64,000 bases of DNA from Lamellibrachia columna (Eukaryota > Annelida > Polychaeta > Sabellida > Siboglinidae), in contig OY759266.1 of NCBI GenBank assembly GCA_963662155.1, positions 5,117,026 to 5,181,025 on the forward strand. Direction: 5' to 3'. The position numbers and the translations under genes were made by a program. Positions 51,027 through 63,760 of this stretch are shown piece by piece. Every line of letters starts with the position of its first letter. Positions within the stretch are counted from its first letter, which is position 1. Below the pieces are notes generated by a model. It was given only the letters and a program-made list of their open reading frames with translations. It was not told where the DNA came from and made no database searches.

Positions 51027-51740
51027 ATAATAATAATAGTTAACTTCTATGGTACCTATATCCTCAGGAACCTGAGCTCAGAGGCGCAGCCGAAGGACAA
51101 CCGAAGATATATGGTGGAAATGCAATTTGGAATAAATTTGTCTTTAGTTTTTTTCTGAAGATAGCTATAGTTTCAGATGTTTTCAAAGTGATGGGGAGTT
51201 CATTCCAGACCCTAGGCGCAGCGACAGAGAAAGCACGTTTACCCAAGTTCAGTTTTGTTTTTAGGCACAATAAGTTGTGAAATTGATGATTTAAGCTGCC
51301 TAATGATATTTGAAAGATGCAGGAGACTAGCCAAGTAGGGTGGTTGTTCTGTTGATAGAGCACCATATGTAAGAGTGGACAGCTTAAAATTAATTCGATA
51401 AGTAACAGGAAGCCAGTATAACTGTTTAAGTAGTGGTAGTGATGGTGAAAACCGAGGCCCCTGAGAACCACACGTGCCAGACAATTTTGTACTCGTTGGA
51501 GTTTAGCCAAATCTCTTTTAGCAATGTTATTTAGTAGTGAATTACAATAGTCGAGGCGGGTACTAATTAGTGCTTTTGGTATTGTTTTACCAAATTAGCA
51601 GTAGGTATAGATTTGTGATATCGAATTCGACAGAGATCATGTATATGATAAAAACAGGATTGACTTGAGTAATATGCTGACGAAAGTTGAAGTCATTGTC
51701 AAAGACAACACCTAGATTTGGAACATTATCTGATGGGAAT
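51027..51740 (-). mobile_element. L2-like LINE 3'-end copy
   Basis: The minus strand encodes NDFNFRQHITQVNPVF, STRLDYCNS-like, then KLQRVQNCLARVVLRG, and the end GKRAFSVAAPRVWNELPITL and FRKKLKTNLFQIAF. It ends in an ATT/AAT-rich tail (51027-51036), as L2 elements often do. There is one internal frameshift, and it is 5'-truncated. Confidence 0.85.
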
Positions 51741-51744
51741 GTAT

Positions 51745-52056
51745 GAGTTAGATGTACGAGTTAGATGTGTGAGTTAGATGTACGAGTAGTTAGATGTGTG
51801 AGTTAGATGTGTGAGTAAGATGTACGAGTTAGATGTGTGAGTTAGATGTACGAGTTAGATGTATGAGTTAGATGTATGAGTTATATGTACGAGTTATATG
51901 TATGAGTTAGATGTGTGAGTTAGATGTATGAGTTAGATGTACGAGTTAGATGTACGAGTTAGATATACGAGTTAGATGTATGAGTTAGATGTGTGAGTTA
52001 GATGTATGAGTTAGATGTATGAGTTAGATGTGTGAGTTAGATGTGTGAGTTAGATG
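51745..52056. repeat. 13-bp tandem repeat GAGTTAGATGTRY, about 24 copies
   Basis: Units differ mainly in the last two bases (AC, AT or GT), with two irregular units around 51785 and 51815. The array begins at the 5'-truncation point of the adjacent LINE copy. Confidence 0.95.
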
Positions 52057-52059
52057 CTA

Positions 52060-53080
52060 CCGTTGAACACAGTTTTGAAACGAAATATTACGCGGTTTGG
52101 TCAATAACGAATTGTGCGCGCATGCCCCACTTTCCCCTATATCTGCGTGCACGATATTCACGACTATGGATAAGTGATGTCATAATATTGTGATTTAGCA
52201 TAGCTGTAGTCTTTGTGGGGATAGAGATGGCCATTTGCTTCCTTCCTATCCACGCCACTTAATATGATCATTGGCGTATGACTCGCACGACGAACAGAAG
52301 CAGGTAACGTCCAGTTCCTCTGGATGCTCTCAATGATTGTCAGACCTGAACTTAATGGTCCACCGAGAACAACTGAAGAAAACAGAAGATCCAGAATATC
52401 CAAGGACTGCAACATGCAAATGTTTGATTTTTTTTTGCAAAAACGCCTGTCATCACTGCACAACATGGTCAAATAGTTCTTCCCGTTTATAGAACCGATA
52501 CACACACACACATGTGAAAGAAACACCTTCATCTTACTACCCCAAGACATAGAGGTCAGCCATACAGCTTTACAGAATAAGTTGAGAGAACTCCACCAGG
52601 AAAGAATTCACTGAGGTGTTGTTGAATTCGGAGCACACAATTATAATCAGTATTTAAAGGGACTCGCACTTACTAGCAAAGCTGACAACCATCTGCCATT
52701 GACGTCTAGTGACAATCGCTCTGACTAATTGTTGTGGATGTCTGCTGTCACGTGCTGTTTACATGTTAAGCTCCACTTACTCGGAGGATTTTATAAACAC
52801 GTGTTTAATTGCTACATTTTAACTGTTACATTTTGTTAAAATGTCTAACTTGTATGTAGATACTACATTTCATAAGGAAGGTATAGGTACTTGAATGGTG
52901 GTTAGATATCTCATAATTTGTAAGTATTTGGACATTTAAAAGTTTGCTTACGAAAATACGACTTGTTTTTTACGACAAGTTCAATTAACAAAAACTAATG
53001 ATACAGATCATGTAAATCATAACGATTACAACAGTTTGATTCCTTTGAGCTTATGTAATAATTACATCGTCGCGTACTTA
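52060..53080. other. Unassigned; one 128-codon minus-strand frame
   Basis: The frame at 52550-52164 (minus) includes LGGPLSSGLTIIESIQRNWT and VDRKEANGHLYPHKDYSYAK, ordinary-looking protein sequence that I do not recognise. It could be an exon or a decayed element. There is no splice or homology evidence. Confidence 0.3.
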
Positions 53081-53084
53081 CTTA

Positions 53085-53830
53085 CTTATGTAGTTTATTT
53101 AGGTTCTTCCTGACCGTAGGCGGTGGCCTCCGTGGTCAGATCTTCCTGACCGTAGGCGGTGGCCTTCGGTGGTCAGATCTTCAACGTTCCATTGAAATGC
53201 TCTACGACTTCCTGGCAAGGCGGCTTTGTAATTGTAGAGAAATTCTTCAGTATTCCAATGTCTATCTAGACGGTTTTTAAACGAGTTGACACCTGGGACA
53301 GTTACAACTACTTCCGGTAAATCATTCCATAATTTTGCAACTCTAAGTGAGAAGCTTTCTTTTCTAACGTTTCTACAAGCACATACATTTTCAAACTATG
53401 ATCCTTTTTCCTTCCTTTGTAACACTGTCTTTGTGCAGCTTGACAATGTTAGATACATCACTATCATACTTCCCTTGAAGCAGTTTATAAACCTCTATCA
53501 TATCACCAGGTGTTCGTCTATGTGCAATTTGTGGGAAGTTTCAATCTCTCAAGCCTCTCCTGATAAGGGATATCCTTCATCCCAGGAAGCTGCTTTGTTG
53601 CACCCCTCTGCACGTTTTCTATGGCAACTTTATATTTATGTTTATAAAAGTACCATAATATGTATGTTGCAATATCTAAATTACTCCTAACTAAAACTTT
53701 ATATAATGGCGCAACATTATTTCGATTTAGGGTTGTAAAAGACCTTATAATAACTGCCATGATAGTGTTTGCTTTGTTTATCTTTATTTCGTACATGCAT
53801 TTATACAACTGATTCCCCGGAAATATTTTG
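53085..53830 (-). mobile_element. CR1-like LINE 3'-end copy
   Basis: The minus strand encodes LYKVLVRSNLDIATYILWYF, YKVAIENVQRGATKQLPGMK and YQERLERLKLPT. In other frames it continues with RRTPGDMIEVYKLLQG, FSLRVAKLWNDLPEVVVTVP and a 3' UTR containing a direct repeat of about 37 bp (53110-53183). It ends in GTAA/AAGT units. It belongs to a different CR1 family from the 35074-38937 element. Confidence 0.85.
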
Positions 53831-53934
53831 TGTACAGTTTGTTGACGAAGCACTAACAACAGCCACTTGTCTCCTGTATAAAGAACGTAAAGGTACGTTC
53901 TCGTATAACGCGGTGTCCAGTCCTTGGGACTGTT

Positions 53935-54118
53935 CAAGGCGCTTTACACTTCACCCCCTGGCAGACCTGTTCCTTTACACTTCACCCCCTGGCAGACCTG
54001 TTCCTTTACACTTCACCCCCTGGCAGACCTGTTCCTTTACACTTCACCCCCTGGCAGACCTGTTCCTTTACACTTCATCCCCTGGAAGACCTTACACTTC
54101 ACCCCCTGGCAGACCTGA
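53935..54118. repeat. 31-bp tandem repeat, about six copies
   Basis: Units CTTTACACTTCACCCCCTGG plus CAGACCTGTTC. The last unit is shortened. Confidence 0.95.
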
Positions 54119-54248
54119 TAATTCCAACGCAATTTGCGTTTTCTTCATTGTGTTGCTTTGTAGGCGTGCTTAGAATCGAATGCAAGCCAGAGCATTTAAA
54201 AGCAAATGCAAGCTATTATTCAAAATGCAAACGCAGAAACCCCCATTC

Positions 54249-54528
<280 letters not shown>

Positions 54529-54910
54529 AAGTCTTGTACAGCGCCGTTATCAGCCAAATAAGGCGCTCGTGGCGCTTGGTATAATTTAATCATTATTCGA
54601 AATATCAATTTAAGATCTGCATCCACATCCAAATGTAAATGTTTAAGACTAACTCAATTGCAAATGCTTTTGGCTATGCATTTATAAACGTTTTTCATGT
54701 GAATAGGCACTGAATATTACCAACAATATCATAGTCTTTGATGTTTCAGGTTAATTCATGTTATAATCGTGCAGTGGACACAACGCACGGGTTGGTTGTC
54801 GAATTCTAACCTACACTGAGATATAATTTTACTAGAATTTAATATTTACGGCTACAGATGCTAATGCAATTGACCACAAGTGTGATTGTCTGTTATCAGA
54901 GGAGGAGACG

Positions 54911-57900
54911 ATGCCTGGGAACAAATTCCAGACCCTTCTCTTCCTGCTACTCTTCGTGTCCCCCACGAAGGCCGTCTTCCAGGTAAATACAGTGCAACAC
55001 GCTTATAACGAACTACTTTGTGGGTAGCTAACTAGTTCGTTATATCCGTGAATTCGTTATATGCGTGTACGCGTTTATCCGCTAGGTGGCATTGTTGTAT
55101 GTGACAGTTTTTAAACTATTTGCCAAATATATTTTGTTGTGTAACATTTATTTAGATGACACATAAAACAGTTACAAATGTTACTATTAAGTGTAGTTAT
55201 AACATAACATCACAGTCCACCGTCTGTGAAAAAGTAACGAATATGATGTAAACACATGGCGAATACGCCGCGTCCAAGCACACTAAAACACGAACTGTGG
55301 CGGGATGGAGCCGGTAACTACAGTACGGATGTCACAAAAACCACTTGAAGAGTGCTGTATCACTCGCTATAGAAGATTAATGTGCTCTAACTGCCTGGCT
55401 TTGGCATTGGCCTTATGAAACTCGGTTACTCCATCCATGCAAACATACCATAACATGCAAGTATGCATATTAAGCAGATATGATACATTGCTTTCGTTTG
55501 ACAACTGCTGTTACTGTTGAATATACGATTACAATATGTGGGTTTCATCTATTACATACTCTGATAAAACAGTTGCCATAAATCCTACATTTTTCATGTC
55601 TGTTGTTGAAGTTTGGTCGCCATAATGGATGAATAAACTGCATATTTAAAGTGATGCGTCTTTTCTTCTTTTCTCCTACAGTCCTACGGCCTTCCAGAGG
55701 ATGACCTGATAAAGGAAGGGGATATTATGTTGGGCGGCCTCTTCCCGTTGTCAGCAGCCGAACAGGGCAAGACTTGTGGTACAAGGGTGCGGTCGTTCGC
55801 TGTGGCAGGAGCCCAGTCAGCCCTCTATCTCATCGAGAAGATTAACGCTGATCCCAATATTCTTCCCAACGTAACTCTAGGCTACGCCCTCCTTAACGAC
55901 TGCGGCCGAGGCAAGGTTGGTTGGAGACAGCGGACTGAGTGGTCACGCTAAGGTCACAACATAATATATTAGTACTCTGCTAACGTCCGTCAGTAGTAAC
56001 TGTTGCCATGTTATAACGCAACGCTGGCTGATTTATTCAACACACATTTGTGAGTGATAATACACTTGAACTTGAAAAGGAATTGGAAAATATCAACTGG
56101 GCATTTTTGGGATCAGTGAAGCAAGGAGGAGAGGGAAAAAAACTAGATCAGCTTAAAAGTGGGAAGTACTCTATACCAGAGGAAATGACAATAACAGCCA
56201 CGGAGAGTAGGATTTCTTGTACATCGAGGTCTAGCAGCAAATGCAGCTTTAAAGCACTTCTTCAAGAGTTGCGCAAGTGATTATCAAACTTTCTAAAAGA
56301 CAGAGGTTGCGTATTATTCCAGTCTATGCACCAACATTTAGACACCCCGAGGAAGAAGTAGATGCTATGTATGAAGAAATAAATGATATCCTGAACCAAG
56401 ATAAAACACAGCATACCATCAACATGGGCAATTTCAATGCCAAAGTTGGATTAAAAGCTCACAATCAAAAACGAACCATGGGAAACTTCGGAATAGGTCA
56501 TCGAAATGAAAAGGGTGACAGGCTAATAGAAATCACTGAAACTAGACACTTTAAAATCATGAATACTTTCTTAAAAAAGAAACCTACACGGAAATAGACA
56601 TGGAAAGGTCGAAACGGAGAGACCAAGAACGAAATTGACTTTACCCTAGCCAACAACCAAGAAATTGTGAAAGACGTCTTACTGCTTTCTCGGTTCAACA
56701 CTGGAAGTGATCACCGCCTAGTTAGGGCAAAAATCAAGATCAACATGCGTACAGAAAGGGCGAGACTATTGAGAAAGAAGACCCTACAAGTAAATTTGCA
56801 AAATCTTCAGCAAAAAGCAGATGATTATCAGATAGAATTACAAAACAAGTTTGATGCCTTGCATGATAAAGTAGACATAGATTTATGGTGTGAGAAAATT
56901 ACGGACACCATCGCACAAAGTGCAATGAAGGTAGCAGGGAAAGAGACACTCACCAAAGCAGAAACACTTTCTGAGGAAACACTCAAACTGTTGAAAAAGA
57001 GAAGGGGGTTGAATCAAGAAACAGGAAATCAAAGGATAGAATACTCAGAAACATGTAAAATCATTATGATGTTATAGACACAACCGACAGGTATATATAT
57101 CTAGCACAACTTGTAAAAACAGATTACAGCCATTTAGAAGAAGTTAAAAGGAGAACCCAAATTGGGTGGAGTGCCTTCGGAAAACTGACCAATGTATATT
57201 ACCATCTATGACATATGGTGCAGAGACTTGGGCAATGACAAAACAATTTAACAAAAACTTAGAACAACACAAAAAAGCAACGATGTATGCTAGGAATTAC
57301 CAAGATAGATAGAAAAACTAGCAAATGGATCAGAGAGCAAACTAAAATCCAGGATATCGTAAAACAAGTTAAAATGGAGATGGGCGGGTCATCTTGCCAG
57401 AACTAAGGACAACAGGTGGACAAAGATAACAACAGAATATAGACCAATGACAGGTTCTCGAAGTCAGGGACGACAAAAAACTACATGGAGAGACGATATC
57501 ATATCAGGACATCATATGCTGGCATGACATGGATGAGAACGGCACAGGACAGAAGTAAATGGTACCGGCTTGGGGAGGCCTTCGCCCTGCAGCGGGCTGA
57601 CAATGGCTGAGATGATGATGAGTATAAGGATGGTATTCCTCATTATGAGTCTATCTAGCCTCGTTTTTTAAAGATTCCGTAAGTTGGCGTCCCGAATTTA
57701 ATTAATTAGTTAATTAATCATCATATAAGAGTAAAGCTGTATCGATGAATATCAATGGCAATACACAGTTTCAACAAGGCTATGGAACACGCAGGGAAAA
57801 CAGCGCTAGGCTACAATAGATCAAAGAAAGAGCAGTGGATTTCCAAATCAACTTGGGACGAAATAGGCCAAAAGAAAGAAAGAAAGACACGAATATTCAC

Positions 57901-60303
57901 CACAAAGTTCCCAAGACTCAAAGGAAGACTTTCCAGAGAATATTCACAGAAAGTCAAGAAAGTGAAAAAGAATGCCAGAACGGACATACGTACTAACATT
58001 GAAAACATCGAACGGTAGGCAGAAGTAGCGCCAGGCAAGGTTATGAACACACCCTACCAAATAACGAAGAAGCTGAAGATACAAGCCCCAACTAGAACCT
58101 CGCATTGACAACCGCCGATGGAAAGATCACAGATGAGAAAGAGAAGGTAGAGTGACAGAAGGAGCACATCCAATAGGTTGTCAACCGCACAGACCAAAAT
58201 TATAATTGTCTTTTGCGGACTCGTGTCGACATTCCAGAGGCAGCAGATGGCCTTGAGGTCAACCTCAAACAAATCACATAAGCAGACGTCAGAGAAGCCA
58301 TCAGAACCCAGAAGAATGGGAAAGCATCAGAGAACGACGGCGTCTGTCCAGAAATGCTGCAAGAAGATTAACAGAAGGCCCCAGTATACTATGTCAGATT
58401 TTCCAGAAGATTATGGACGAAGAAGACGGCACTATTACCAAGCTGCCAAAGAAGAACGATTTGGGGAACTGTAACAACAACTGGGATACTACGTTGTTAT
58501 CACTGACATTTCCTTTATTGACTTCGAAAGGGCCTTTGATATCTTTCATAGAGAATCCTTGCGGAATTCCAAGAAGATACCCAATGTCAAGTTGTCTGTA
58601 ACAACCACAGACAAATCTGCAGCGAAACAGGGAAATATTATTTCTCCATTTCTGCCGTTCATCCTAGTCATTGACTGATTGATGACATAAATTACGAGGA
58701 ATTCCATGGACACTTACGTAAGTCCAGGAAGTAGTAGTAGTAGTTTTATTTAACAATATAACAATATATAAAATGCACGATTATTGCAATGTACATCATT
58801 TCAATGTGTTATATTGCATGGTGGTCAAATGGCTCATTGCCGTCTTCCTGTGACCCCATTGAAACTAATTATCACTACTCAAGGCATGTGGCAACAGCAT
58901 CACCAGCGAAGAGCTGTTTCGCAAAACAGACTCAACATCCCTGGCCACACAGACAAGAGGCGAACATGGAGATGGCAAGGATCCGTGTCTGGCACACTGT
59001 CTTAAGCTGGATAGCGGGTGGAAGACTGCAGCTGGGTCGCCCGAAAGAAATGTAGAAACGGATAGTTGAAATTGAAGAATTCGATTCGACATGGGACATC
59101 ATCACCAGACGGGCTGCGGACCGACTGTAATGGTGCTCTCTTGAGGAAGAATCCCTCGTGTGCTAACTAGGGCACGAATAGGGTTGCATGTATGAATGAA
59201 TGAAAAGATGGACGAACGAACGAAAGAAAGAACGAACGAACGGACGAACGAACGAACGAACGAACGAACGAACGAACGAACGAACGAACGAACGAACGAA
59301 CCAACCAACCAACCAACTAACTAATTAATTAATTAGTATTAATTAGTCGTCTACGTTTTATAATTGATAGGACCATATTGTGTTTTTCCACGTTGCATCC
59401 TACATACGTGACCTGCCCACATCCGTGACCTGCCTACATCCGTGACATGCCCACATCCGTGATCCGTCTACATCTGTGACCTGCCCACATCCGTGACCTG
59501 CCTACACCCGTGACATGCCCACATCCGTGAACTGTCTACATCTGTGACCTGCCCACATCCGTGACATGCCCACATCCGTGAACTGTTTACATCTGTGACC
59601 TGCCCACATCCGTGACATGCCCACATCCGTGACATGCCCACATCCGTGATATGTCTACATCTGTGACCTGCCCACATCCGTGACCTGCGCACATCCGTGA
59701 CATGCCCACATCCGTGATCTGTCTACATCTGTGACCTGCCCACATCCGTGACCTGCGCATATCCGTGACATGCCCACATCCGTGATAGGTCTACATCTGT
59801 GACCTGCCCACATCCGTGACCTGCGCACATCCGTGACATGCCCACATCCGTGATCTGTCTACATCTGTGACCTGCCCACATCCGTGACATGCCCACATCC
59901 GTGATCTGTCTACATCTGTGACCTGCCCACATCCGTGACCTGCCTACATCCATGACATGCCCACATCCGTGACCTGCCTTCATCATCCGGTTTCTAACTA
60001 TTCTATCACAAAACAAGAACAATGCGATAGGTCCACTTAGTGCAGTAAAACTGTGTATGTAGGTGGCGTTGACCCGTACGACCCGTCTCACCCCGGTCAT
60101 TGAGTGTGTGAGGAGTTCATGCTCTGGCGGCCCTGCGCCACGTCCCTTCTACGACGTGGCGGCCATCGTCGGGCCTCACTCAAGCCCTAATGCCATCCTC
60201 GTCAGCAGTCTCCTCAGTGCTCACGGCGTCCCCCAGGTGAGTACACAGAACACACAACCGCGGCTCCTTAGCGGTTAGCATAGGTCAAAACCAAGGAACG
60301 GTG

Positions 60304-60339
<36 letters not shown>

Positions 60340-62875
60340 TACGCGTGCACGTGCGCGTGCACGTGTGTTTACATTATACCATTGTTTTTCTTCATTAATG
60401 GTTATTACCAATGTCGATCTCACGCAGCCATCGGCATCGAGAACATCGAGAACATCGAGAACATCGAGAACATCGAGAACATCGAGAACATCGAGAACAT
60501 CAGTAGCTTAGCTACTTTGTGATGCCAGTGATGCGACATGACAAAACAAGGCGCTGTTTGCAAGGTCCTAAATTATATAGTTCGACTTGTCGAAAATGGG
60601 TTAATGACGGAATCGATCAGCAAAAACATCCTTCTTTCCATATTTCCATTTACATAAGCTGAAATACTGTTCAAAATAGTAATATTTAGCACTTTGTTCA
60701 AGCCCCTAATTAGCTTCGCGGTTGAGAAGTCTGAAACAAAGCCATTTTACGTGTTTTGATCGACTGTCTTCGCGCACTTACAAGCGGGAAACCCAATATG
60801 TTATACATGGCTGGAAAGCCCATGACATCAACAACACGTGCCTTTAGGAACTTCTTGCTCTAAACCAACGAAGCAACTCCCATTTAACATAGTTCATTCG
60901 GCAACGAAATGTTGTTGTTGCTATGGAAGTTCCGAAACGCTCGCTGATTGGCCGAAAACGTAAGCACGCGTGCGCGGTTGGTGCGTTTACATTTTTCTTT
61001 CGTCATTGTTCGCCATTTTCGCTCATTGTTCAACAATTTACATTATGGCATCGAAAGGAGCTTATTTAGCTACCGAGCTGGATCGTGCGAGATGTATTCT
61101 GGATGACAGCGATTTAGTTGCCCTGATTGCGGATTACTTCGCTCTGGACGAATCAGAAGCGAGTTCCGATGCCGGACATGCTGGTGAGCCTGTGTGTTTT
61201 GTTAATGTATGAAGCTACTGACAGCGTCATGTTGACATGTCTTGCTGAGCCTGTGTGTTTTGTTAATGTATGAAGCTACTGACAGCGTCATGTTGACATG
61301 TCTTGCATACACGAAATAAGTAAAACAAAGTTAATCTGCACTTGCAGGACTAAACATCAACAAGTATAAAGGACCTAATTATGATAAGCCACGGCGTAGA
61401 CGTAGTCGACTGAGCTACGGGCTAACGCAATGACAAGGTTAATATAGGGTAATAGGGTAATAGGGTAATAGGGTATGCATTATTTTCGAACATTTACTCT
61501 GCCTGAGGCTTATGCTTTTTAAGCATTACAAGCCTTTACTTAAACTTATTTAACTTAAGGCTGAGTCAGTAAATAGACCAAGTATAACAAATTAGCCCAT
61601 TGGCATTTATTTTTACATTATAAATCATAACCAAATATAAATGGCACTGTTCATTCAATGATTGTAGAATCCGACAGAGGGCGCTCAGGCCGGTGCATCT
61701 ACATCTACTATAACCGAGCCAGTTGAGGCCCAGCCGAAGTGAACGACGACGACAATGACACTGATGAGCACCACTCCTGTGTCACTGCTGCTCTTGCAAA
61801 AGCCCAGCAGATATTTAATTTTGTGGAAGTGCCATGGACGCGATGACACTGCCACTGCAAGTGGACAAGGGGCAGTGGTCGAGGGCCGCATCGAGCCCGG
61901 AGCAGGAGCAGGAGCAGGAGTAAGAACAGGAGCAAAAGCAAAAGCAGGAGCAGGAGCAGAATAATTCCAATTTACTGGAACTGACATTGTGTTATATTAT
62001 TATGTATGTAATGTGTAGATGTTGGAATAATTTTTTATAACCCTAAAATAAAAAAACATTATCAAGGGGTATAGCTACCAGTGCGGGCATACGTAACCTT
62101 TTGTAGTCAACATGATGTCATTGGGTGGATATTATGTCTTTCTACTTGATACTGCTGAATCATCTTTATAAACACTTCTCGATGCGTTTGCAAAATTACA
62201 TGACATTTGGAGCATCATGAATGTATGGTTACTATGGGAGAAGCAAATTTGCAATGATGTTTTTCTAAAGCTGATTATCTCGGAACTGCTATTCCATGAA
62301 CGTATACACTTCAAGTGGAAAATCTTGGTCCAGGAGTAAGATACATTGTACATCTTGGTGTCATTTTAAAGCTATGAATCTCCTCTATGTGAATATGCAA
62401 TAAAATTGTATTGTCAAATTTACTTAAAAATCCTGGTTTTGGTATGCCGCATCAATTTACTAATGCACTGGAGATGTTACAGAACATATCAAACGTAAAT
62501 TGTCAACAAATTGTGTCAAACAATTTCTAGTTACCCATCTCCCGATGCTCTGTGTGAAAGAGAGTTATCCCACCTGGTGGGTTACGCGGAAACAGGTTAG
62601 GAGGCCACAGTACCACAGTAGAACACAGTACCACAGTAGAACACAGTACCACAGTAGAACACAGTACCACAGTATAACACAGTAGGATCTGCAAATTCCT
62701 CATTTATACAGACCCGCACACGATCAGAAAATCGTTCGTCACCTGATCACGGTGCATTGTTTGTTTCTGTCACGTGACTGTGTCCCAGGTGAGCTACACA
62801 GCGAGCAGCGACTCGCTCAGCGACAAGACCAAGTATGATTACTTCTCCCGAGTCGTGCCGCCAGACAAGTACCAG
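54911..62875 (+). CDS. Class C GPCR, metabotropic-glutamate-receptor-like (N-terminal part; continues past the window)
   Basis: Exons 54911-54982, 55682-55915, 60063-60236 and 62789-62875 are all in phase 0 with GT..AG borders, giving 189 codons so far. Exon 1 is a signal peptide (MPGNKFQTLLFLLLFVSPTK). Exon 2 reads EGDIMLGGLFPLSA, then a Cys loop, then IEKINADPNILPNVTLGYAL, with the NVT sequon common in mGluR and CaSR, and NDCGRGK. Exon 3 ends YDVAAIVGPHSSPNAILVSS and LLSAHGVPQ. Exon 4 is VSYTASSDSLSDKTKYDYFS and RVVPPDKYQ. This is lobe 1 of the extracellular Venus-flytrap domain. By my recalled alignment to mGluR1 the ligand serine in GPxSS and a hydroxyl at the T188 site (here Ser) are kept, while the position of Arg78 is Gly. 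Ligand choice may therefore differ from glutamate. The transmembrane part lies to the right. Confidence 0.92.
56040..57630 (+). mobile_element. RTE-like LINE, internally deleted
   Basis: The + strand encodes the endonuclease: LEKELENINWAFLGSVK, VIIKLSKRQRLRIIPVYAPT, INMGNFNAKVGLKAH, NFGIGHRNEKGDRLIEI and RFNTGSDHRLVRAKI. The next frame (to 57077) runs into the linker. The catalytic reverse transcriptase is absent. Sequence resumes with PSMTYGAETWAMTKQ and a decayed C-terminus ending in GATGATGATGAG (about 57612), a typical RTE tail. Frames break at 56277, 56597 and 57077. It lies in intron 2 of the GPCR gene, same strand. Confidence 0.85.
57745..59190 (+). mobile_element. LINE fragment (Nimb/I-like), decayed
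   Basis: The first frame (57755-58018) has KKEQWISKSTWDEIGQKKER and YSQKVKKVKKNARTDIRTNI, the linker before the reverse transcriptase. Stop-ridden remnants follow: NGKASENDGVCPEML, LPKKNDLGNCNNN, and the motif A relic FIDFERAFDIFHRESL. The end (58955-59150) encodes the HTDKRRTWRW-like and TxDxITRRAADR tail and closes with GAATGAATGAA. The piece at 58735-58950 does not fit and may be an insertion. Clade assignment is from memory of similar proteins. Confidence 0.7.
59215..59335. repeat. (GAAC)n microsatellite
   Basis: About 20 GAAC/GAAA units drift into CCAA and TTAA units. Confidence 0.96.
59396..59985. repeat. 17-bp minisatellite with higher-order 51/68-bp units
   Basis: The basic unit CCCACATCCGTGACATG (17 bp) repeats about 34 times. 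Variants (CTGCCC, ATGCCC, CTGTCTACATCTGTGAC) recur every three or four units. The array ends about 75 bp before the acceptor of GPCR exon 3. Confidence 0.95.
60301..60505. repeat. (GTGC)n microsatellite and GAACATCGA nonamer repeat
   Basis: The CGTG run spans 60301-60345 with a degenerate tail. A 9-bp repeat CATCGAGAA occurs about eight times at 60437-60500. Confidence 0.95.
61045..61742 (+). CDS. Possible small two-exon gene nested in a GPCR intron, unrecognised
   Basis: ATG 61045 opens MASKGAYLATELDRARCILD, then DSDLVALIADYFALDESEAS. The frame ends in phase 1 at CTG|GTGAGC (61183). A matching acceptor GACAG|AG at 61677 continues as EGAQAGASTSTITEPVEAQP and K, then TGA 61740-61742, about 68 residues in total. 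The frame is acidic with ordinary codon use. The proposed intron carries a 61-bp tandem duplication that begins right at the donor. An AATAAA lies at about 62046. I recognise no family. It may instead be the first exon of a DNA transposon. Confidence 0.35.
61186..61307. repeat. 61-bp tandem duplication at the candidate donor
   Basis: GAGCCTGTGTGTTTTGTTAA through ATGTCTTGC occurs twice back to back with nearly no change. Short (AATAGGGT)n and (GGAGCA)n runs follow at 61443-61470 and 61895-61960. Confidence 0.95.
62080..62600. other. Non-coding GPCR intron sequence
   Basis: No exon or known element recognised. Confidence 0.45.
62615..62688. repeat. 17-bp tandem repeat CACAGTACCACAGTAGA, about four copies
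   Basis: Consecutive units about 100 bp before GPCR exon 4. Confidence 0.93.
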
Positions 62876-63600
62876 GTACGTTGTAACACGTGCGCCCATT
62901 GGCTAACTGTCATCGGCACGTGTGTGAAACTTACTTCGAAAAGAAAACGAGGAATTTCACAGTGAATTTATAAAATGTTTGAATTTTGAAATGGTGATGA
63001 TGTCAGTATCGCATCTGTTATCCATGGTGCTATTGCAGTTCTTATTCTTGTTAGTAAGGAAGACCGGGGCTAGTTGTATACAGGGACAAGTTGTTACAGA
63101 GTCATTTTACGAAAACATAGCCCACATATGAAGATACCATCGACCCTAGTTGGTTGGAAGTCCACCAGCAGACAGACTGTCCAAATATCGGGAGTTAAGA
63201 AGACGAAATTAACGAGGCGTGGACAAAAATGTCTTTTAAACCACGTAACACTTTATTTGGTCTGCCCACATACTACAGTCTCAGGCAGCCACTATTTAGG
63301 TTTCGTGAATGAAATTTGAAACAGGTCTACTATGTGGTATAAGGGGCTATGCCATGTAGAAGTTAAACTGAAAAAAAACAGGATTTGTTATCTTCCTCGT
63401 GCGTTCAACTGCAAACATTGTGTTTGGGGCAAGTCGTTAGAACTGCAACAATGCTTGGGCGGCTCGCAGCGATGGCTCTGCCAGCGAGTTGTGTGCTGAC
63501 AATGACTGAAAGAACGAAACTTATTTAACCACGACGTATTAACGTTTTATTTCACCTATGAAGCCCAGCGTACTGGTTTATGACCAGTACTGTATATGCT
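62876..63600. other. Intron after GPCR exon 4, no supported feature
   Basis: No recognisable exon; the next GPCR exon is not identified inside the window. Confidence 0.5.
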
Positions 63601-63604
63601 AGCA

Positions 63605-63760
63605 GCGTCAAACAAAATTAACAAATGTCTCAGAAGGGCGGGTTACACATAAATGAAAAATGGTTGGACTCTCGATAAACCAATGGCTGCCTTGTTTGCC
63701 GCTTGCCATCTGGGTGTTTTACCTTGGATGGCAATCTTGTTCAATCTTGTTAAATTGTTA
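63605..63760 (+). mobile_element. CR1 3'-end scrap
   Basis: The last coding words (CTCAGAAGGGCGGGTTACAC) and 3' UTR (TTGGACTCTCGATAAACCAA, then GGATGGCAATCTTGTTCAAT) match the family copies at 35074 and 48322, including two tail units. Confidence 0.85.

Noticed and set aside
61441..61470. AATAGGGT repeats considered as interstitial telomere
   Set aside because: Only about four units, and the 8-bp unit is not the animal TTAGGG repeat.
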